DNA from: Impatiens glandulifera
Taxonomy: Eukaryota > Streptophyta > Magnoliopsida > Ericales > Balsaminaceae
Length of the DNA: 64,000 nt
NCBI RefSeq assembly: GCF_907164915.1
Contig: NC_061862.1
Span: forward strand, 125,249,641-125,313,640
Direction of reading: 5' to 3'
Part shown: piece by piece, positions 47,061 to 60,849 of the stretch
Position numbering within the stretch: the stretch's first letter is position 1
Layout of the letters: every line of letters begins with the position of its first letter
Notes under the pieces: model-generated
The model's input: the letters and a program-made list of their open reading frames with translations, nothing else
Databases searched by the model: none
What the model was told of the DNA's origin: nothing
Position numbers and translations under genes: made by a program

Positions 47061-47486
47061 ATTCAAAGCAAAATATGAACTATCCAAAAAACAATGTCTC
47101 TGATTGTAATAAAATAGCAGTAATATTACATCCAGCATCAAATGTATAGCCAGCTTATCAATTCAGAGACTTCATCATAAGTTCATAACTAAGCAGTTGA
47201 TAACAGCCCAAAATCAAGAGATTACATCTTAATGGGAACAAGCACTCAAATGCAGTTCACAGGGTTCATCTATTAAAGAATCATTCACATTTCTGTACAA
47301 CACCACCAGAAAAATTGGAACAAAACTGCAAAAAATAAAATAAAATGATAACATTCTTGTATCTGACTACATTTGGAATCCAATGTATATGCATGAACGG
47401 TTTTTCGTGCAAAATATCAATTTGCATTTCAGGTTCTTAGCCTAAGGAGGCTATATATTCAGCTATAAGGAAAGACTTGAGAATAT

Positions 47487-50400
47487 TCATGGAGATATGG
47501 GTTCGTATGGATATGATAACCACGGATGCTTTAGGGCCTCAGATGCAGAAGGGCGCTTCTTTGGATTTATCTCAAGTAGATGAACAACAAAGTCAATGAA
47601 CCCTTGGTCTGCCATTGATAACCGGTGCCTCATTGACGACTTTTTTGGGATTAAGTATTCCAATCGATTTATCTCCTGAAAATATTCAGGAAAACTGATT
47701 AGTGAAATTTTAAAGCAGTTAGTAGTATAGGGATAGTATTATAATTAGTAAAGCAATAGGTCAGTTTTTTATTTTTGAAAAAAGTCCACGAGTGTGAAAA
47801 GGGAAAAGAACAACTTACGGAAAAAACGAAAACAAAAACAAAGATCTGACGATCAACTAGAGACACAAAAATGACGGTACATTGATTTATTGATTTGTAG
47901 GTAAGCGCTTATAGTAAGAAAGTATGTATTAATTAGGTAATGAATGAAATAGCTTGAATCTAGTTTATCTTCTCTAAAAGCTTTAGGCTATTCTTAGTCT
48001 CATTTACAATCGTGTTTATATATTTAGATCTCTAAGCTGCTCTTTATGACCCAAGTTTGTGTTGCTTCATTGGATTAAAGGAAGATGTGTGTAAAAACTA
48101 CTGTCACAAGCTAGAGTGAATCCATGCCCATTCTCCATAAGTAAATGCCTGTTTTGTTGCATCACTTTTTTTAGGTTGATCATGATCTGAAAAATCTACA
48201 TTTATTATGTTGGACAAAATCTACAGTGATGTAAAAACTAATCAGATCATTTTCTGGATCATGATTGAGAAAAAAAATCTCTATTAAGAAAAACATTACA
48301 CTATAATTTAGATAATTTACAAAAAAAAAAAATGATCAAATGAGGTAACAAAATTTACACTATAATATGAGTCATAATAAAAAAAATATGATCATGATCC
48401 AAATAAAATCTTATGCCACAACGGAAAAAAATAATTTTCAGTTAACTTTAGCGACTTTTCAATGATATCGTGATTGTGAACAAATATTAGTTTCCAAATA
48501 CGCTCGACATCTTGTTTAATTTTCACCCAAATGTATTTCACCTAATTCGTTAAAAAGGGAAGGAATGCTAAGCAAAACCTATATAGTCCAACGTCAATTA
48601 GGTAGACAATTGGGATGTTTTGGTTGTAATGATCCGAAAAAATCTACATTTGCTATGCTTGCCAAAAACTCCACATGGGTGTAGAAATTTGTTTCATCAT
48701 CCAGAAAAAAAATATTTCTATACCAAATGAAACAAAGAATTACATTATAATATGGGAATCTGGAATGATGCACAAAAAATCGGATACCAAAAAAAAAACT
48801 TTCAATTTTAACTTAGGTGTTTTTTCAATGAGATTGTGACAATATAGAAGTTTCCATATGTAGGCAATATATGTATAAAGACCAAGGGTACAACACAATA
48901 GAACAAAAGAAATGAGAAATGCTAAGCCAGCCATATCATGATCAAACAAATTATCATTTTTAAGCTTGATACATGAGGAATCTCTTTACTAAATCAGCAT
49001 CTGGCCTTCTAAAATCTTGAAGGAGATAATTCTGATTTTTGGAGATAAATTTAACTAAGCAACTTGAATCTGAATCTCATAATATATATAGGCAGTTTGA
49101 AGAATAGAAAATAAAGCAAGAATTATAGTACCTGATTTCGTTCATAAAGCATGTGACTTTTGGTGAAATATTTGTGGGTGTCACGTCCTTTCGCTAGCAT
49201 TTCTTGGTCAATTAGACCTACTATACCAATCACCCGAGCAAGTAATGTGGCAGGCGAATCATTTTGAAAGAGAACCTAAATCACCAAAAAAACAGCATAT
49301 ATTTAATATACAAGTATAGAAAAATAAGATACAGTGACAATAAAAGCCAATTTTTTTACAAGGGTAACCATTATTCTAATTATATCAATTCCATTATTCT
49401 AGAGGATGCAAATAAGGATGTAAATAAAATGATGAGCATCCATAGGACTTGTTTGATGTCAGTTATTTGGGATTATTTCCAAATAACCCACTATCTAATC
49501 TATCATCACATAATTCAAATCATAAACCAAAATAATAAAATACTCCCCATCTTTCAAAAATTATTTATTCATCATATATATTTATACCCTTAATGCCTTT
49601 TTACTCAAATAACATGTATTTTTCTTACCCGGGCTTATACTCGGGGTGGCTAGCATGACCCCACAGTCATGAAGCATTCATAGTGGAACATGTTTTTTTA
49701 ACCTACACTAAACATGGTTATTTGAAAATAACTACTTGGTTAATCAAATAACCCAAGATCAAACAGGCCCAAGTGTTTCCAGATGGGGCCAATTCATTAT
49801 GAACACAACCGTATCTTACATAAACACTTGCTCGTAACTGTTTGCAGGTTAATGAAATACTTAAAAAAAAATCAACGATTGATCAAAATTCTGAAAGATG
49901 GAACTCACATTGCCAGTACAAAGCTCAGCTAAGATGCAACCAAGAGACCATATATCAATCTTCTTGTTATATGGGAGTCCCAAGATGACCTCTGGTGCTC
50001 GATATGATCGGGATTGCACATATGAGCACAGATGATCTGTCTCAAAACAACTGCTTCCGAGGTCAATTACTTTCACCTCACATCTACTGTAGCTCTTCAC
50101 CAAGATGTTCTCTGGTTTCAGGTCACAGTGTATCAGACCAAGACCATGTAAGAATTGAAGTGCCTCCAAGCACTGAATAGTAATTGACTGCAGAACTCAA
50201 TTCAATATAATAGAGATTATTACCAGAGATTATTATAAAATTGTTATAAAGAAGACCTAGGAGAAATAACTTGTACAAACCTGCAACCTGGGCATAGTGA
50301 AGTAAACCTCTCCACCTGATTCTCTGTTGAACTTCTGAAACTCATATAAATTTGCCTTAAGAAGCTCACAAACAATCAACAAGTGCTCCTGCACAGACAG

Positions 50401-53400
50401 AAAATAGTTAATTACTCAAGATCTTGTGATAATCATAGTGAAGTTGGAAAACAAGCAAAATAAATCAATATAAAGGAAGTAGGTGTATAAACAACTGATT
50501 TTCGCAATGTTGTTTGGTGGTCAAGCCAATTAGGTATGGAAACTAAAGAACGAGGACAACCGGCTGTTTTGTTATTAATATTTTCATGTTGATCATGATA
50601 CGGAAAAATCTACATCATTTATGTGTGACAATATCAACTAGGCTCATTCTAAATAACACATTTGCCTTTTCAAGAGACATTAACTGCAAGTGGTTGGCAT
50701 TGTGTTTTTCCAACAAAAGCTTATATTTATTTAGGTAGTTGTTTTTTCATTAATTAGTGTCTTCTATTTTTTCCTATAAATTGTAGCATCCTCTGTAATA
50801 GTTCCTCAATCCAAAATATATGAAATCCCCTTTCTCTTCAAGTTGCTACATTATGTTTCAAAAATCACAATGATCTAAAAATTAATTTCATCATTATCCA
50901 AACAATAATCTCATCATCAAGATAAAAATCTCTATACCTAATGAAGCGAAAAGTTAAACTATAATTTTGAATCAGCATCTAGAAAATAACTTGTATACGA
51001 AATGAAGCAACAAAAATCATACTATAATTTGCTAACTAAGATATGATTATGATCCAAAAAAACAATGTCATACGAAACGAAAAAAATGACTTTTGAATTT
51101 TAATTGGGTGATTTTTTTCAATGAAACGGTGTTTAAGACAGATTGTGACAATATTAGTTTCCAAATGGGAATATATGTACTTCTTTCTCTTGCATAAATT
51201 GGGATAGTATCTCAGCATTGTGTGGACTCAAATAAAGATAGACATGAGTAAAATATAGTTAGTCTATTTTAGAAAGAATGTTATACCATCTTAAAAATGA
51301 AAATAGGTTAGTTAATTTCTTGACTCTGAGTAGTATATGCCTGGTATATCACGTATAGATTCTTCAAGCCTTTCCTAGAGAATTTACATCACCCGGATTT
51401 TTGAGTAATTTGTTGAGACTTGATAGATGTTATCCATACAAAATGATTATTGTTTTTTTAAACGAAAAGCTCCTTGATTTGGGTACTGTATTGTTAAGAG
51501 GAAGCAGCTTCTTGCTGCAATAATGGTATCTATCTGACTTATTAAAGAAACTAATACATTGCACAAGTAAGTAATGAAAGGATGCAGGAATCAGAAAAGT
51601 ACTCACTCGATAATAGAAATAGTCGTACAATCGAAGAACGTGGTATTTGTCAGAAGGATCACCCTTATTGATAAACTTGAGCAACTTTATCTCGTCAAGG
51701 CTCTGATCAAAAAAATCTTTGTTGTTCTTTATAATTTTAATACAAACATCCATGCCAGTATGAAGGTCATGGGCTTGGATTGCTTTGCTGAATGCAGCAG
51801 ATCCAAGGTATTCAGTGACATGATATCGGCCAGCTATGACAGAATTCAGAACAACTTGAAAATTCTTGTCTTCCTCAAAACCAGTCCTGATTATAGAAGT
51901 CAATAGTAAAACCAGATCAGTTTCCTAAATCAGAGGGAAAATAATGGCAGTAAAAGGAAGCAACATAAAACTCATGGAAGAAACATTGGAGAATATAAAA
52001 TTTAAAAAGCAAAGAGCAGGTGCCCTTATTAGTTTTTACAACTGTGGAAAGAACATGCAACTTGATATAGTTAATAAATAAATAAAAATAAAGTTATACT
52101 GTAAATAAGAGCAACTTGTGTAGAGTGTTTCCTAAAATCTACAAGAAACAAGAAGGTAATATTTACGGTTTATGCCACAAGTTCAATCACCTCTCTAATG
52201 AGTAATGACCCTCCATTTAATAACTAAAGTTCCAGGAAATCCAAATATTATATAACAAAATTCAAACCTGTACAAAAGGAAATACTTAGTATTTGAATTC
52301 CAAATTTAACTAAGTTACCTGTCCTTCCGATGGACTACTCTCAGATTAAAGGTTTCAAACTCTTCTTCCTGTGCCTTTATCTGTCTTACCTGCTCTTGCA
52401 CAACAGCTGCTTCATCGTCCTCTAAGAACGCCCCCCTGTCTTCTTCCCCTGCAGCCATAGCCTTCTCATCATCTACATTTTTTACAAGCTCTTTTTCAGT
52501 ATAACCATAATTACAGAGCATTAGTAGTTGGGAACTGTCTGCTCCTAAGCCACTAGCATTGTTCTCATCCCTAGAGCTCTTGACGGGTGATGAATCATTG
52601 GCTTTCTTCATCCACTGGGATAGCATATTATTCACCTCTACATGACTATTTAAATCATCGTCCGCTTCATTGTTAATATCACTGCAGTTGTTTGACCACA
52701 AAGATTTTCCAGAGGGAAATGAAAATGTCCCATCAGCAAGAGTACCACTCTTCTGCCTATTTGGTCTCTTTCCATCATTCCTTTTATTATCATACTTCCA
52801 ATTTGAGCCATCAAAGCCAACATCACATTCATGATCTGAGACCCTTCCGAAACCCTCATTGATGCCATCACTGTTGATTCCCACACCTATAGATCTAACT
52901 GAATCATGGTGATTGTTTTCCAAGCAATCATCATCAAACCTAGGTACAAGACCATTTTCATATGTCCTCTCATAAATGTCATTCGCCTGCAGAACTATAG
53001 AATCACCCGTGACTATAGCCGAACCAACATTTTCAGGTTTTAAATATTTCTCCCCAGAGAAGTAGGAATCCTCATCTGCAAATGATTGGTTATCATCTTC
53101 CTTGCTTGGACCTGACTCTTGCGCATCAGGTACACTACCATGCCCTGTTCCTTTTTCGTTGTCGCTTGGATAATCAATTTCATGAGCCAAAAACCAGGCC
53201 TCATCTTCGATAGGCTGTCTCATGTAACCAATATCGTCATCATCATCATATTCATCAGAGTCCCAATATTCATTGGTATAATCGATAGATTCACTTAAGC
53301 CATCTCTTATAGCAGCGAAACCAGACATAAGGTCGGAATTATCCTCTGTAATTCCATGACTTACAGACAGCCAACTGCCACCTCCACCCCTTTTCATGCC

Positions 53401-56303
53401 TTAACAATCATTTAAAAACCAATAACCAAATTACTCAAGAAGGGAAGAAGTTTAAAAGTAAAATTTTAGCTGAATCAGTGATACACCTAAGATTTTTTCT
53501 ATCAATGCAGTAATCAAATTTTGAATTGCATTTAAAATGAAAAAAAATCAGGAATTTTCTTTATGGAAATTTGGAATTGACTACTGAATGGAAATAGGCA
53601 ACACATGATTGAAGACACTACTAGAACACCAGGTGTTATATTATCTAGATTGATATACTAACGACACCATTTGGCTCAATAATTATAAATACTGTGAAAA
53701 GGACAAGTAATTCCTTGGCTTCTTGTACAACAAATACATTCAAGCCAAAAAGACCTAACATCTCCTTGCATTTTCTCCAAAAATTATTCTCATAGGTCTC
53801 CTGAGTTTGGATATTTATCCCTTAATTTTTCTACTTCTGCCTCAAGAGCAAATAAAACATCTGCATAATCACATTCATTTGGTAAAAAATATAGTGTTCT
53901 AGCTACCTCCAACCAATGACAGTGTTCTTCGTTATGCGATGTCATTCTTTTGTGGGATGATAATTGACAAGGACTGATGAATTATTAAATTCTGTTCTCG
54001 GAACATAGGTTAGGGATTTGAGAGTAGAATGAGAGAAATGTAGAATTAAATATGAGAAATAGAGAGAGGAGATTAGAAGGCCAAGAGTACTTAATTATTT
54101 AATCAAACTAAACACACAATTTACTAATTAACAATTCCAAAGATAACCCCTTACTAACTTCTATTCTCAATTACACTAACTTTCTAGGGAATACTTTTTT
54201 TCGCTCGGATTGTAGGAGGCACTTTAACTAGTAACACAAGAATGCCTAGAAGTTTTCCTGCTTTTCCACGTGCTCTAGCCATCCCCTTCCCAACTGTAGG
54301 ATCAAGTCCATTCCAACCTCCATGATCACCCTAACACACCCTATTCTTTACATATTCCTTGATGATGCATATACTCACAGCATGAGGCAAAAGATACTTT
54401 GACAATATCACTTAAGATGTGAATCACATAGTAGTGTTATGTCTTAATTTCAACACAAAATGCACAAAATATAGAAAACAACTCAAAGTGAGTTTTCCAC
54501 AATTATAACCATGTCATTGGAGAATAGTTGGTAACAAAATATATATAAAAAACAAAATAAGCTTGAATTTGACATAATAGGTCCCCCTAATTGAAGTGAA
54601 TAAGTTCAAACAGAGACAAAGCTCTTTCGTTGACCTGTGTGATATATGTACTGCAGTGGTATTTAGCATGACTGACAATACATATTATAGAAACTGAAAG
54701 GGGTAGGGCATAAGGTCTTAAAAAACATGACATCAAGAAAAGAAAGAAATGGTACAATTAAGGCCTCGAGTTATGCAACTCATAGATAAGGAATATTAAG
54801 ACTTTGTGTAAATTATGTTGACTACACTAGAAATTCTATGCAGCTCATTGGTCCCAAACAATCAATGCAAACAAATAATGATGTCAACTAAGAAGCTAAT
54901 GACTCCGACATATGCACTCAGATGAGCATGGAAAAAACAAGCTTTATAAACAATTCAGACCTTCAAATCAAACTACTTATTAGCAACTAATATTTCAAAG
55001 GAAATGAATATATGATAGTTCAGTTAGATAAAGCTTAAGTTATAGATAAAGCAGCAAATCTTGACATGCCAGACCAATTAAATAAGACACCTAACAGTAA
55101 TCACTCCAACCAGTTCCAAACTCAACCTCAAAAATAAAAACCAATTCCCAGTTTCACATCTAGCTTAACTCTAGACGTACAGAAGATTTCATACATGAAC
55201 AAGAATGTTAATATTAGCTGACCTCCAAGATTTATTTCTTGTCCAAACGGAACATTGAGATATGAGCCTATAATGGGACCGTTGTCGGCATTTGTAATTT
55301 TTGAACCATAACCAACATTATTAAACTGCTCTTCATAAGTGTGAGTTACAGCCTTCTCATCTGCCTTGAGTCTCACTGGAGGCAATCTAGGTAGCTCTTC
55401 CTTTTGATGCTGGAATGCAGGCAGAAACCCAATGTTGTTCATATCGTTTCTTTCAAAGAAGTCATGACTGCTACCAATGCTGAGAGCCTTTTCAGCATCA
55501 ACAGTTTCAGATTTTTTGTATACCTCCTCTCTCCCTGAAGTATGAGAAGCATTGGTATTTAACACCCCCATTGTGGGCAATGGAAAGACAGTTTTGACAG
55601 AACAATCTTTCCTCAAATCTAGTGTTCCATCAGCAGGTTCTGCTTTTTTTGAACACAGACTATCCATAACAACAAAACCATCCTTACACTTGTAGCCTTT
55701 CGTTTTATCACCAACCAGCAGGTTTTTAGGTTTGCTGGAACTCTCAGACCATGTTGTTGTTTTCTCGTTGGAAACACATAAGGCTTTTCCTGATATTGCA
55801 TTGACATCAGCTGAATCAAATTCAGCCTGACAATTTTTTTGATTGCTGGGGACCTTAAATTCAAAGAAACTATCCCCATAGATATTACCATCATTCTGAC
55901 AATGTTCAATCTGACCATTTGGAGGAGTGAATTTCCATGAACACAGATCCAGCTTGATATCCTCCAAGGTTTCAGAGATTTCATAGGGTTTACTTACTTG
56001 TCCAACAGAGATATCAGTAGTTCTCTTATCCCGATCAGACTCATTCCTCCCAATCACGTGCCTCATCTCCTTGGAAATGTCACCACTTTTCCCCTGGTTT
56101 CCAGCATGTTTTGTGCCCCTGTTCCGTTCTTCTAGCTCTGTACACGGGTCCTTCCGGTCAACTGTAAGTCTATCAAGATACCCATTTACATTATTACTGT
56201 TACAGCTTTTCAGCTCATTAAGCAAAGCTGCCTCTGCCCTTGTAAAGTTGTTTCTTCTTAAAAACTTCAAAATGGCGTCAACAGAGCTCAAGTCATCCAT
56301 CAT
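47487..56303 (-). CDS. Plant DYRK-family protein kinase (DYRKP type)
   Basis: Seven coding exons: 56303-55223, 53399-52319, 51886-51607, 50388-50281, 50187-49909, 49275-49132 and 47675-47487. All are GT..AG and in phase, giving 1053 residues. The N-terminus has a LisH-like helix pair ([20 protein letters not shown]), then about 700 Ser/Asp/Asn-rich, probably disordered residues; exon 2 ends in a charged helix. The kinase domain starts near residue 740 ([19 protein letters not shown]) with [16 protein letters not shown] (870-877), DLG instead of DFG (892-894) and the DYRK activation segment [13 protein letters not shown] (904-916), and ends [14 protein letters not shown]. DYRKs autophosphorylate the activation-loop Tyr and then phosphorylate Ser/Thr. 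Length fits Arabidopsis At1g73450/At1g73460/At3g17750 (from memory). The start could be Met 1 or Met 2 (56300). Confidence 0.93.
48165..48500. repeat. Intronic dispersed repeat, copy 1
   Basis: In the last DYRK intron. Shares the phrases gaaaaatctacatt, a row of 'acactataat' strings, and a tail ttttcaatga.at.gtgattgtgac...agtttccaaat with copies at 48600-48960 and 50515-51200. No termini or coding content seen. Confidence 0.55.
48600..48960. repeat. Intronic dispersed repeat, copy 2
   Basis: Same phrases as copy 1 (gaaaaaatctacatttgcta, ttttttcaatgagattgtgac, agtttccatatg), diverged. It lies in the same intron, in the same orientation, about 430 bp away. Confidence 0.55.
49445..49770. mobile_element. 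326-bp MITE in a DYRK intron
   Basis: The left end ggacttgtttgatgtcagtt and the right end's complement GGGCCTGTTTGATCTTGGGT are inverted termini, with ttatttgg / ccaaataa motifs next to them. It lies between kinase exons 49275-49132 and 50187-49909. No clear target duplication; the 'GGGCCTGTTTG' end is common among plant MITEs. Confidence 0.6.
50515..51200. repeat. Intronic dispersed repeat, copy 3 (longest)
   Basis: In the intron between kinase exons 51886-51607 and 50388-50281. Contains tgatacggaaaaatctacat, two 'actataatttg' segments and ttttttcaatgaaacggtg...tagtttccaaatggg, as in copies 1 and 2. Diverged and without termini. Confidence 0.5.
53403..55222 (-). other. Long first coding intron of the DYRK gene
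   Basis: 1.8 kb between exon 1 and exon 2, of ordinary intron composition. No separate gene or clear transposon seen. Confidence 0.6.
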
Positions 56304-56800
56304 TTACTTACTGCCACAGGCAAGCAAACAAACAGGTGCTAGAAAAGAAATTCCATAAGACCTGAAATTACCAAGATAATCATCAATGCGGAGGAACTAA
56401 ATTCATAGAAAGAGAACCCAGAAGGTAAAAATCAAATACAAGAATCTACAAAACAAACCTCCAAGGGAAAACCCTAAAAATGATCGTAATATATATGTCT
56501 TGAATCCAACTACAAAGTAGCAAAATGCCGAAGAAGCGACATAATGAATTGAACTCCTCAATGAGAACTCTTCTTTTGATACTTCTCCGTCTTCTTCGAG
56601 ATTATATAATAGGGATTCGTAATGTGCAAACAGCGAGAAAATCAACTTGTAAAGTCTTCAGCTTTTCTTCTATTGCAGTAATTTTCTTTCTATTACTTAG
56701 CCCTGAGCTTCAAATCTCGTCACTCTCTCTTCAATCTCTCTCACACACTATCACACACACACTCTCTCTCTCCTCACCTGCAAATTTTAATTTTTTTTTA
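56304..56800 (-). promoter_or_regulatory. 5' leader and promoter-proximal region of the DYRK gene
   Basis: On the minus strand a GA-rich/GTGTGT microsatellite (about 56700-56775) is followed by leader-like sequence. TTGGAG|GTTTG near 56460 and TTTCAG near 56363 could be donor and acceptor of a leader intron. Several ATGs precede the main start, the best being a 10-codon upstream frame at 56542-56510. Confidence 0.45.
56510..56542 (-). other. Upstream open reading frame (10 codons)
   Basis: Encodes MSLLRHFATL then stop, about 240 bases before the DYRK start codon in genomic distance. If transcribed it could reduce initiation at the main ATG. Transcription start is not known. Confidence 0.3.
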
Positions 56801-59800
56801 TAAAATATCATAGAAGGAGTGAGATCTAAAAGTACAATGTTGTAAGAAAATTAAAATATAAGTTATTATGTTAGGAATAAAAAAATATGTAGTAAGACTA
56901 TATTATTATTTTAATTTTATTTATATATCATTTTTATTACTATTAATATTCTTAGTTATTATATATTAAATTAAAGTTTAATAAAATTGTGTTAATCTTA
57001 ATGGTTATGCAAAGAACTAGAAAGATAGTTCATTTAAATACACAATTTGCAATCTTCTCAAAGACTTAAAGATACATATTTTATTAAAGAACAAGATAGA
57101 TGATCGAATAAAGGGACATATCCTAAATTGGCTTTGTGGCTAAAAAGGACACTTTCTAATTATAAGGGTCTTTTATAAATTGAGGTCATTTGAAAAATTG
57201 TTTAAATTAATGTTTGGTGTGTATTTAATATACCTCTTATATGATATATATATAGAGAGAAATTTTATTGCTATTAATATAATAAAACAAGATACAAAAG
57301 TTGTTAAAATTAATGTAACACCCCGGCCATGATTTATACTTTTATTTAATATATTGAAGTGAAATTTGTGATTTTTAATCTCTTAAAAATTACTTTTATT
57401 ACTTTAGTTATCTTAATAGATAAAAAATTATTTATTTTTATTATAAACTATCTCATGTTAATATAACTTTCCCAACTTAAAATAAATTATTAATTAAGGA
57501 AAGAGAATAGGAATGTATTGAAAAATTAAATGAATTTATTTTAAAGAAATTAATTAACATTCAATTCATTTTAGAATTATATATAATAAATAAATTAATA
57601 AATAATAAAATTGTATCTACAAAATCAAAATAATGATTTAAATATAAAATTTTATAAAAAGATTATAATATGATAGAAATGTGACATGTACCCTAATTAT
57701 TTAAAAAAATATATATTTCACTATTTATTTCTCTTATTCTAAAAAAAAAAGAAAAACTCAAATTCATTTCCTCATTCATCCATAATTTTTTATTTATTTT
57801 CTTTCATATCACTCTAGTTTTATTTAGCTCACCAAAAATGTAATAAATAGATTTGTCCTTAATACCCATGATAATTGACCATCTACATATATTATCGAAA
57901 TACTGAGAAACTTATACAGATTTATGAAGAATACTTGTAAGACAATAAGAGAGTCTTCTTCATTTAAAATATTAATTTCAATAACTCTTTATTAAAAAAA
58001 TGAAAAATAAGATTCGATAATTTTGTTTAATTGCTACTAAGAAGGGGACGTACACAAATTCGAGAGATAATGACCGACACAATGAGAAGTTACCAGGAAT
58101 AAATGAATCACCAACGATAAAAAAAATATGATCCAATTAATAAGGATGTTGACCGAACAAAACACCACCGACAACACAGTCTTAAATATAAATAATTAAA
58201 AGAGAAACAAGACATCCTCCAACTAAAAATAATAAAAAATGCCATAAGAAAACATTTTCCAATATCTCTTTAGTTTTTAGAGAAAAAAAAAGAGATAGCT
58301 CTTCATGTAGGGCCATTCACATTTAAATGTAAATTTTAAAACTTTTTTTAAAATTTTTATATATGTATTTATATATTTATATTATAAAATATATATATTT
58401 CAAAATAAATAATAAACTAGTCAATTGCTTTGCTTATCACTTCTACAAACTTTTATACTTAACTCTTTAATAAAATTACCATACGTCAATGATATAAACA
58501 AATGAGAAGTCGATTTCCCTGTTAACCATTTTATAATTACCAATCTTTTACCATTTTTTTTTCAACCAATCCTTCAATAACATATTTAACCACAACATAT
58601 CAATTGACCCCTAATTATTAATATTGTGACCTAAATTTGAGCATTTTACATTCAACCAACTCATCAATTATAGAAATTTTTTTACACACTTCCGTCAACT
58701 AACAATCTAATTCACACATTTAACCAAAATTATCTTTTATTCCTCAATTGACCTTTCACTATAGACTATTTTTATCCTCACTTTTAACAACAAATATCGT
58801 TCACATTGTAGACACTCATTTTCACTCTCCAATTTTATAACTTATCATTTTAATAAATCCCATACTTATTGTCATTTTGAAATTCATATATGGGTTATGC
58901 ATGAATTATCAAACGAGCAATTTGTAACCCCTAGGAAGTTCCCTTGGTCGGTAGCTTAGCATGTATCATGGACACGTGGCAATACGAGGGATCGCAGGGT
59001 AGGTCAAATTATTTTGATTAAAATAATTAAGAGAATAAGTGTATTCTATGCCAACTTTATTTTGATGATATGTGATTAAAATTTAGTTGAGAATGAAGCT
59101 AAGTTGTCTATTTGTTTTGTGCGGGTGCATAAGACTATGCTGAATTAGACGTGGTATGCTGAAATAGGACTCTCTTGGAGAATAGTGATAATAATCACGA
59201 TGTGTCTATCAAGAGATGAAATTTGTCGTTGGAGATTGATCATAATAAAGCTCACTCTTTGGGAATGGTGATAACAATCACTCTAAGGAAATATGTTATA
59301 ACAATGATCTATGTTGAGGTCAATTAAAATAGGGCTTATGAATCATAAAAATGATCTATTGTGTTTGTAAACAGATAGGACTTTGGAGAGGTCCTTTGCA
59401 AAGTGACATTCATAGTTGGTTGAATAATCGTGATTTAGTTGGGGATTGTTGGTGAGAGAAGCTACTCTAATTGAAATCTTATCTCTTTCTATTCTTAACA
59501 AAGTGTCCTTCGCAACTAGATTAAAACGTTGACATCCAAGGAACTTCTATTACTTAGGGAATATTTCAACAAAATATTTTCCCTTTTGTTTTATGGAAGT
59601 GACCTTCACAACTGAGTGAAACACCGACCGTTGTGTTGATGGGAGTTTTGAAAAAAGCTAATTGGGAAAGAACTATTTCCAATTTTGTTTCAAATAATGT
59701 TTGAAAATAGAATAAACCTCGATTATATCCACGAATCATGGAAACTTGGATTCGAAATGTATTCGGGACTAAGCTATGAGTATTCCTACAATTGGTAGAG

Positions 59801-60065
59801 ATTATCTCACTTAAAAAGTCGGAGTACCTTTTTCTTTATGTTAAGATGTAGATGATAAATTCAATCGTGCAGATGATTATCCAAACTCTTAACTCACAAG
59901 GAAGGTGACTGAGACATGAGGTCTCATTCAGCTATATTTTTGGTTGTTTTTGCCATGGGCCGCAATCCTTTGAAAGTTTGATTATTCCTGGTATAGTCAT
60001 AGAGAGAGTTTCAACTTTCTGTCATTTGGAATTTTTTCTTCTTTTTTTTTTGGACTTTCGGGGTA
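56801..60065. other. Intergenic region, AT-rich then decayed retroelement-like
   Basis: 56801-58900 is AT-rich with no gene. A tgtaacaccccggcc string at 57313 looks like the edge of a Ty3/gypsy LTR but has no identified partner. From about 58930 to 60065 composition is more balanced and short repeats (gtgataataatcac / gtgataacaatcac near 59187 and 59264) occur; this is probably the non-coding 3' part of the gypsy element whose pol lies to the right on the minus strand. Confidence 0.4.
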
Positions 60066-60292
60066 TATCTGGAGGAATCAATATCTTTTGATATTGTGAT
60101 GATCATTGGGACATCCACCCGAGTGAGCATAAACGATTATTTCAACACCTAAACCTACACAGAAGTATATCTAAGGGGAACGATACGTTTTTCTATTGTG
60201 ATAGCCATTGGGATAGTCGCTCGAGTGGGCATAAACGATAATTTCACCACAACCTACACGGGAGCGTTAATTATACAGATATGTATAGAGAT
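60066..60292. repeat. Tandem duplication of about 115 bp, diverged
   Basis: Two adjacent copies share ttgtgat.gtcattggga.a, cgagtg.gcataaacgat, atttca.cac and cctacac.g.ag. The first copy begins near 60090, the second near 60205. Confidence 0.7.
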
Positions 60293-60849
60293 TTTTGAAG
60301 ACTTGAGTCTAGTTCTCTCTATTCTCTTGTGCAAAGGGGAATGAGGCGTCCTTTCTCAAATTGCAACTTTGGCTTAGCTTTTAGGGGTTTATTCCAGTTA
60401 TTTTTTCAAAAGACTTCAATAGAGGGTTAATTTTCTGAATAATTGCGTAGCACGAAAATGAGCTTATAAAGGATATCCATTGATTAACGTTTTCTGAAAA
60501 CTCAAGGTCATATTTAGGAGATTAATCACTATTTGATTAACAAAGTTTCTCTTGACTTTTTCCCGTATTATTTCCTAAAATCCTTGTCACCGGATGGTGG
60601 AAAGAACCAAAGTTCCTACTGTCTTTTGACTTTATGTGAGACAGAACTATGAATTGTTATTTATTTTATTTATTATTAAGACCGGACCTATATATAGTCT
60701 TCCTACGTATCTTGCTTTTGTATTTGACATATTTTCTTTTATTTCTTTGGGAAGAATCAGGTCTCACGTAGTTCTTCCATTTTTTAATGACGTAGATATT
60801 ACAAAACTAGAGGTTAATTAGTCCATTCGAGGTTGGGGACTAAATTCGG
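60293..60849. other. No gene recognised
   Basis: Probably part of the 3' untranslated region or LTR of the minus-strand gypsy element; the frame at 60636-60821 has no recognisable motif. Confidence 0.4.

Noticed and set aside
57313..57330. tgtaacaccccggcc as a Ty3/gypsy LTR edge
   Set aside because: The motif fits, but no second edge, target duplication or partner LTR was found; too weak to call an element.
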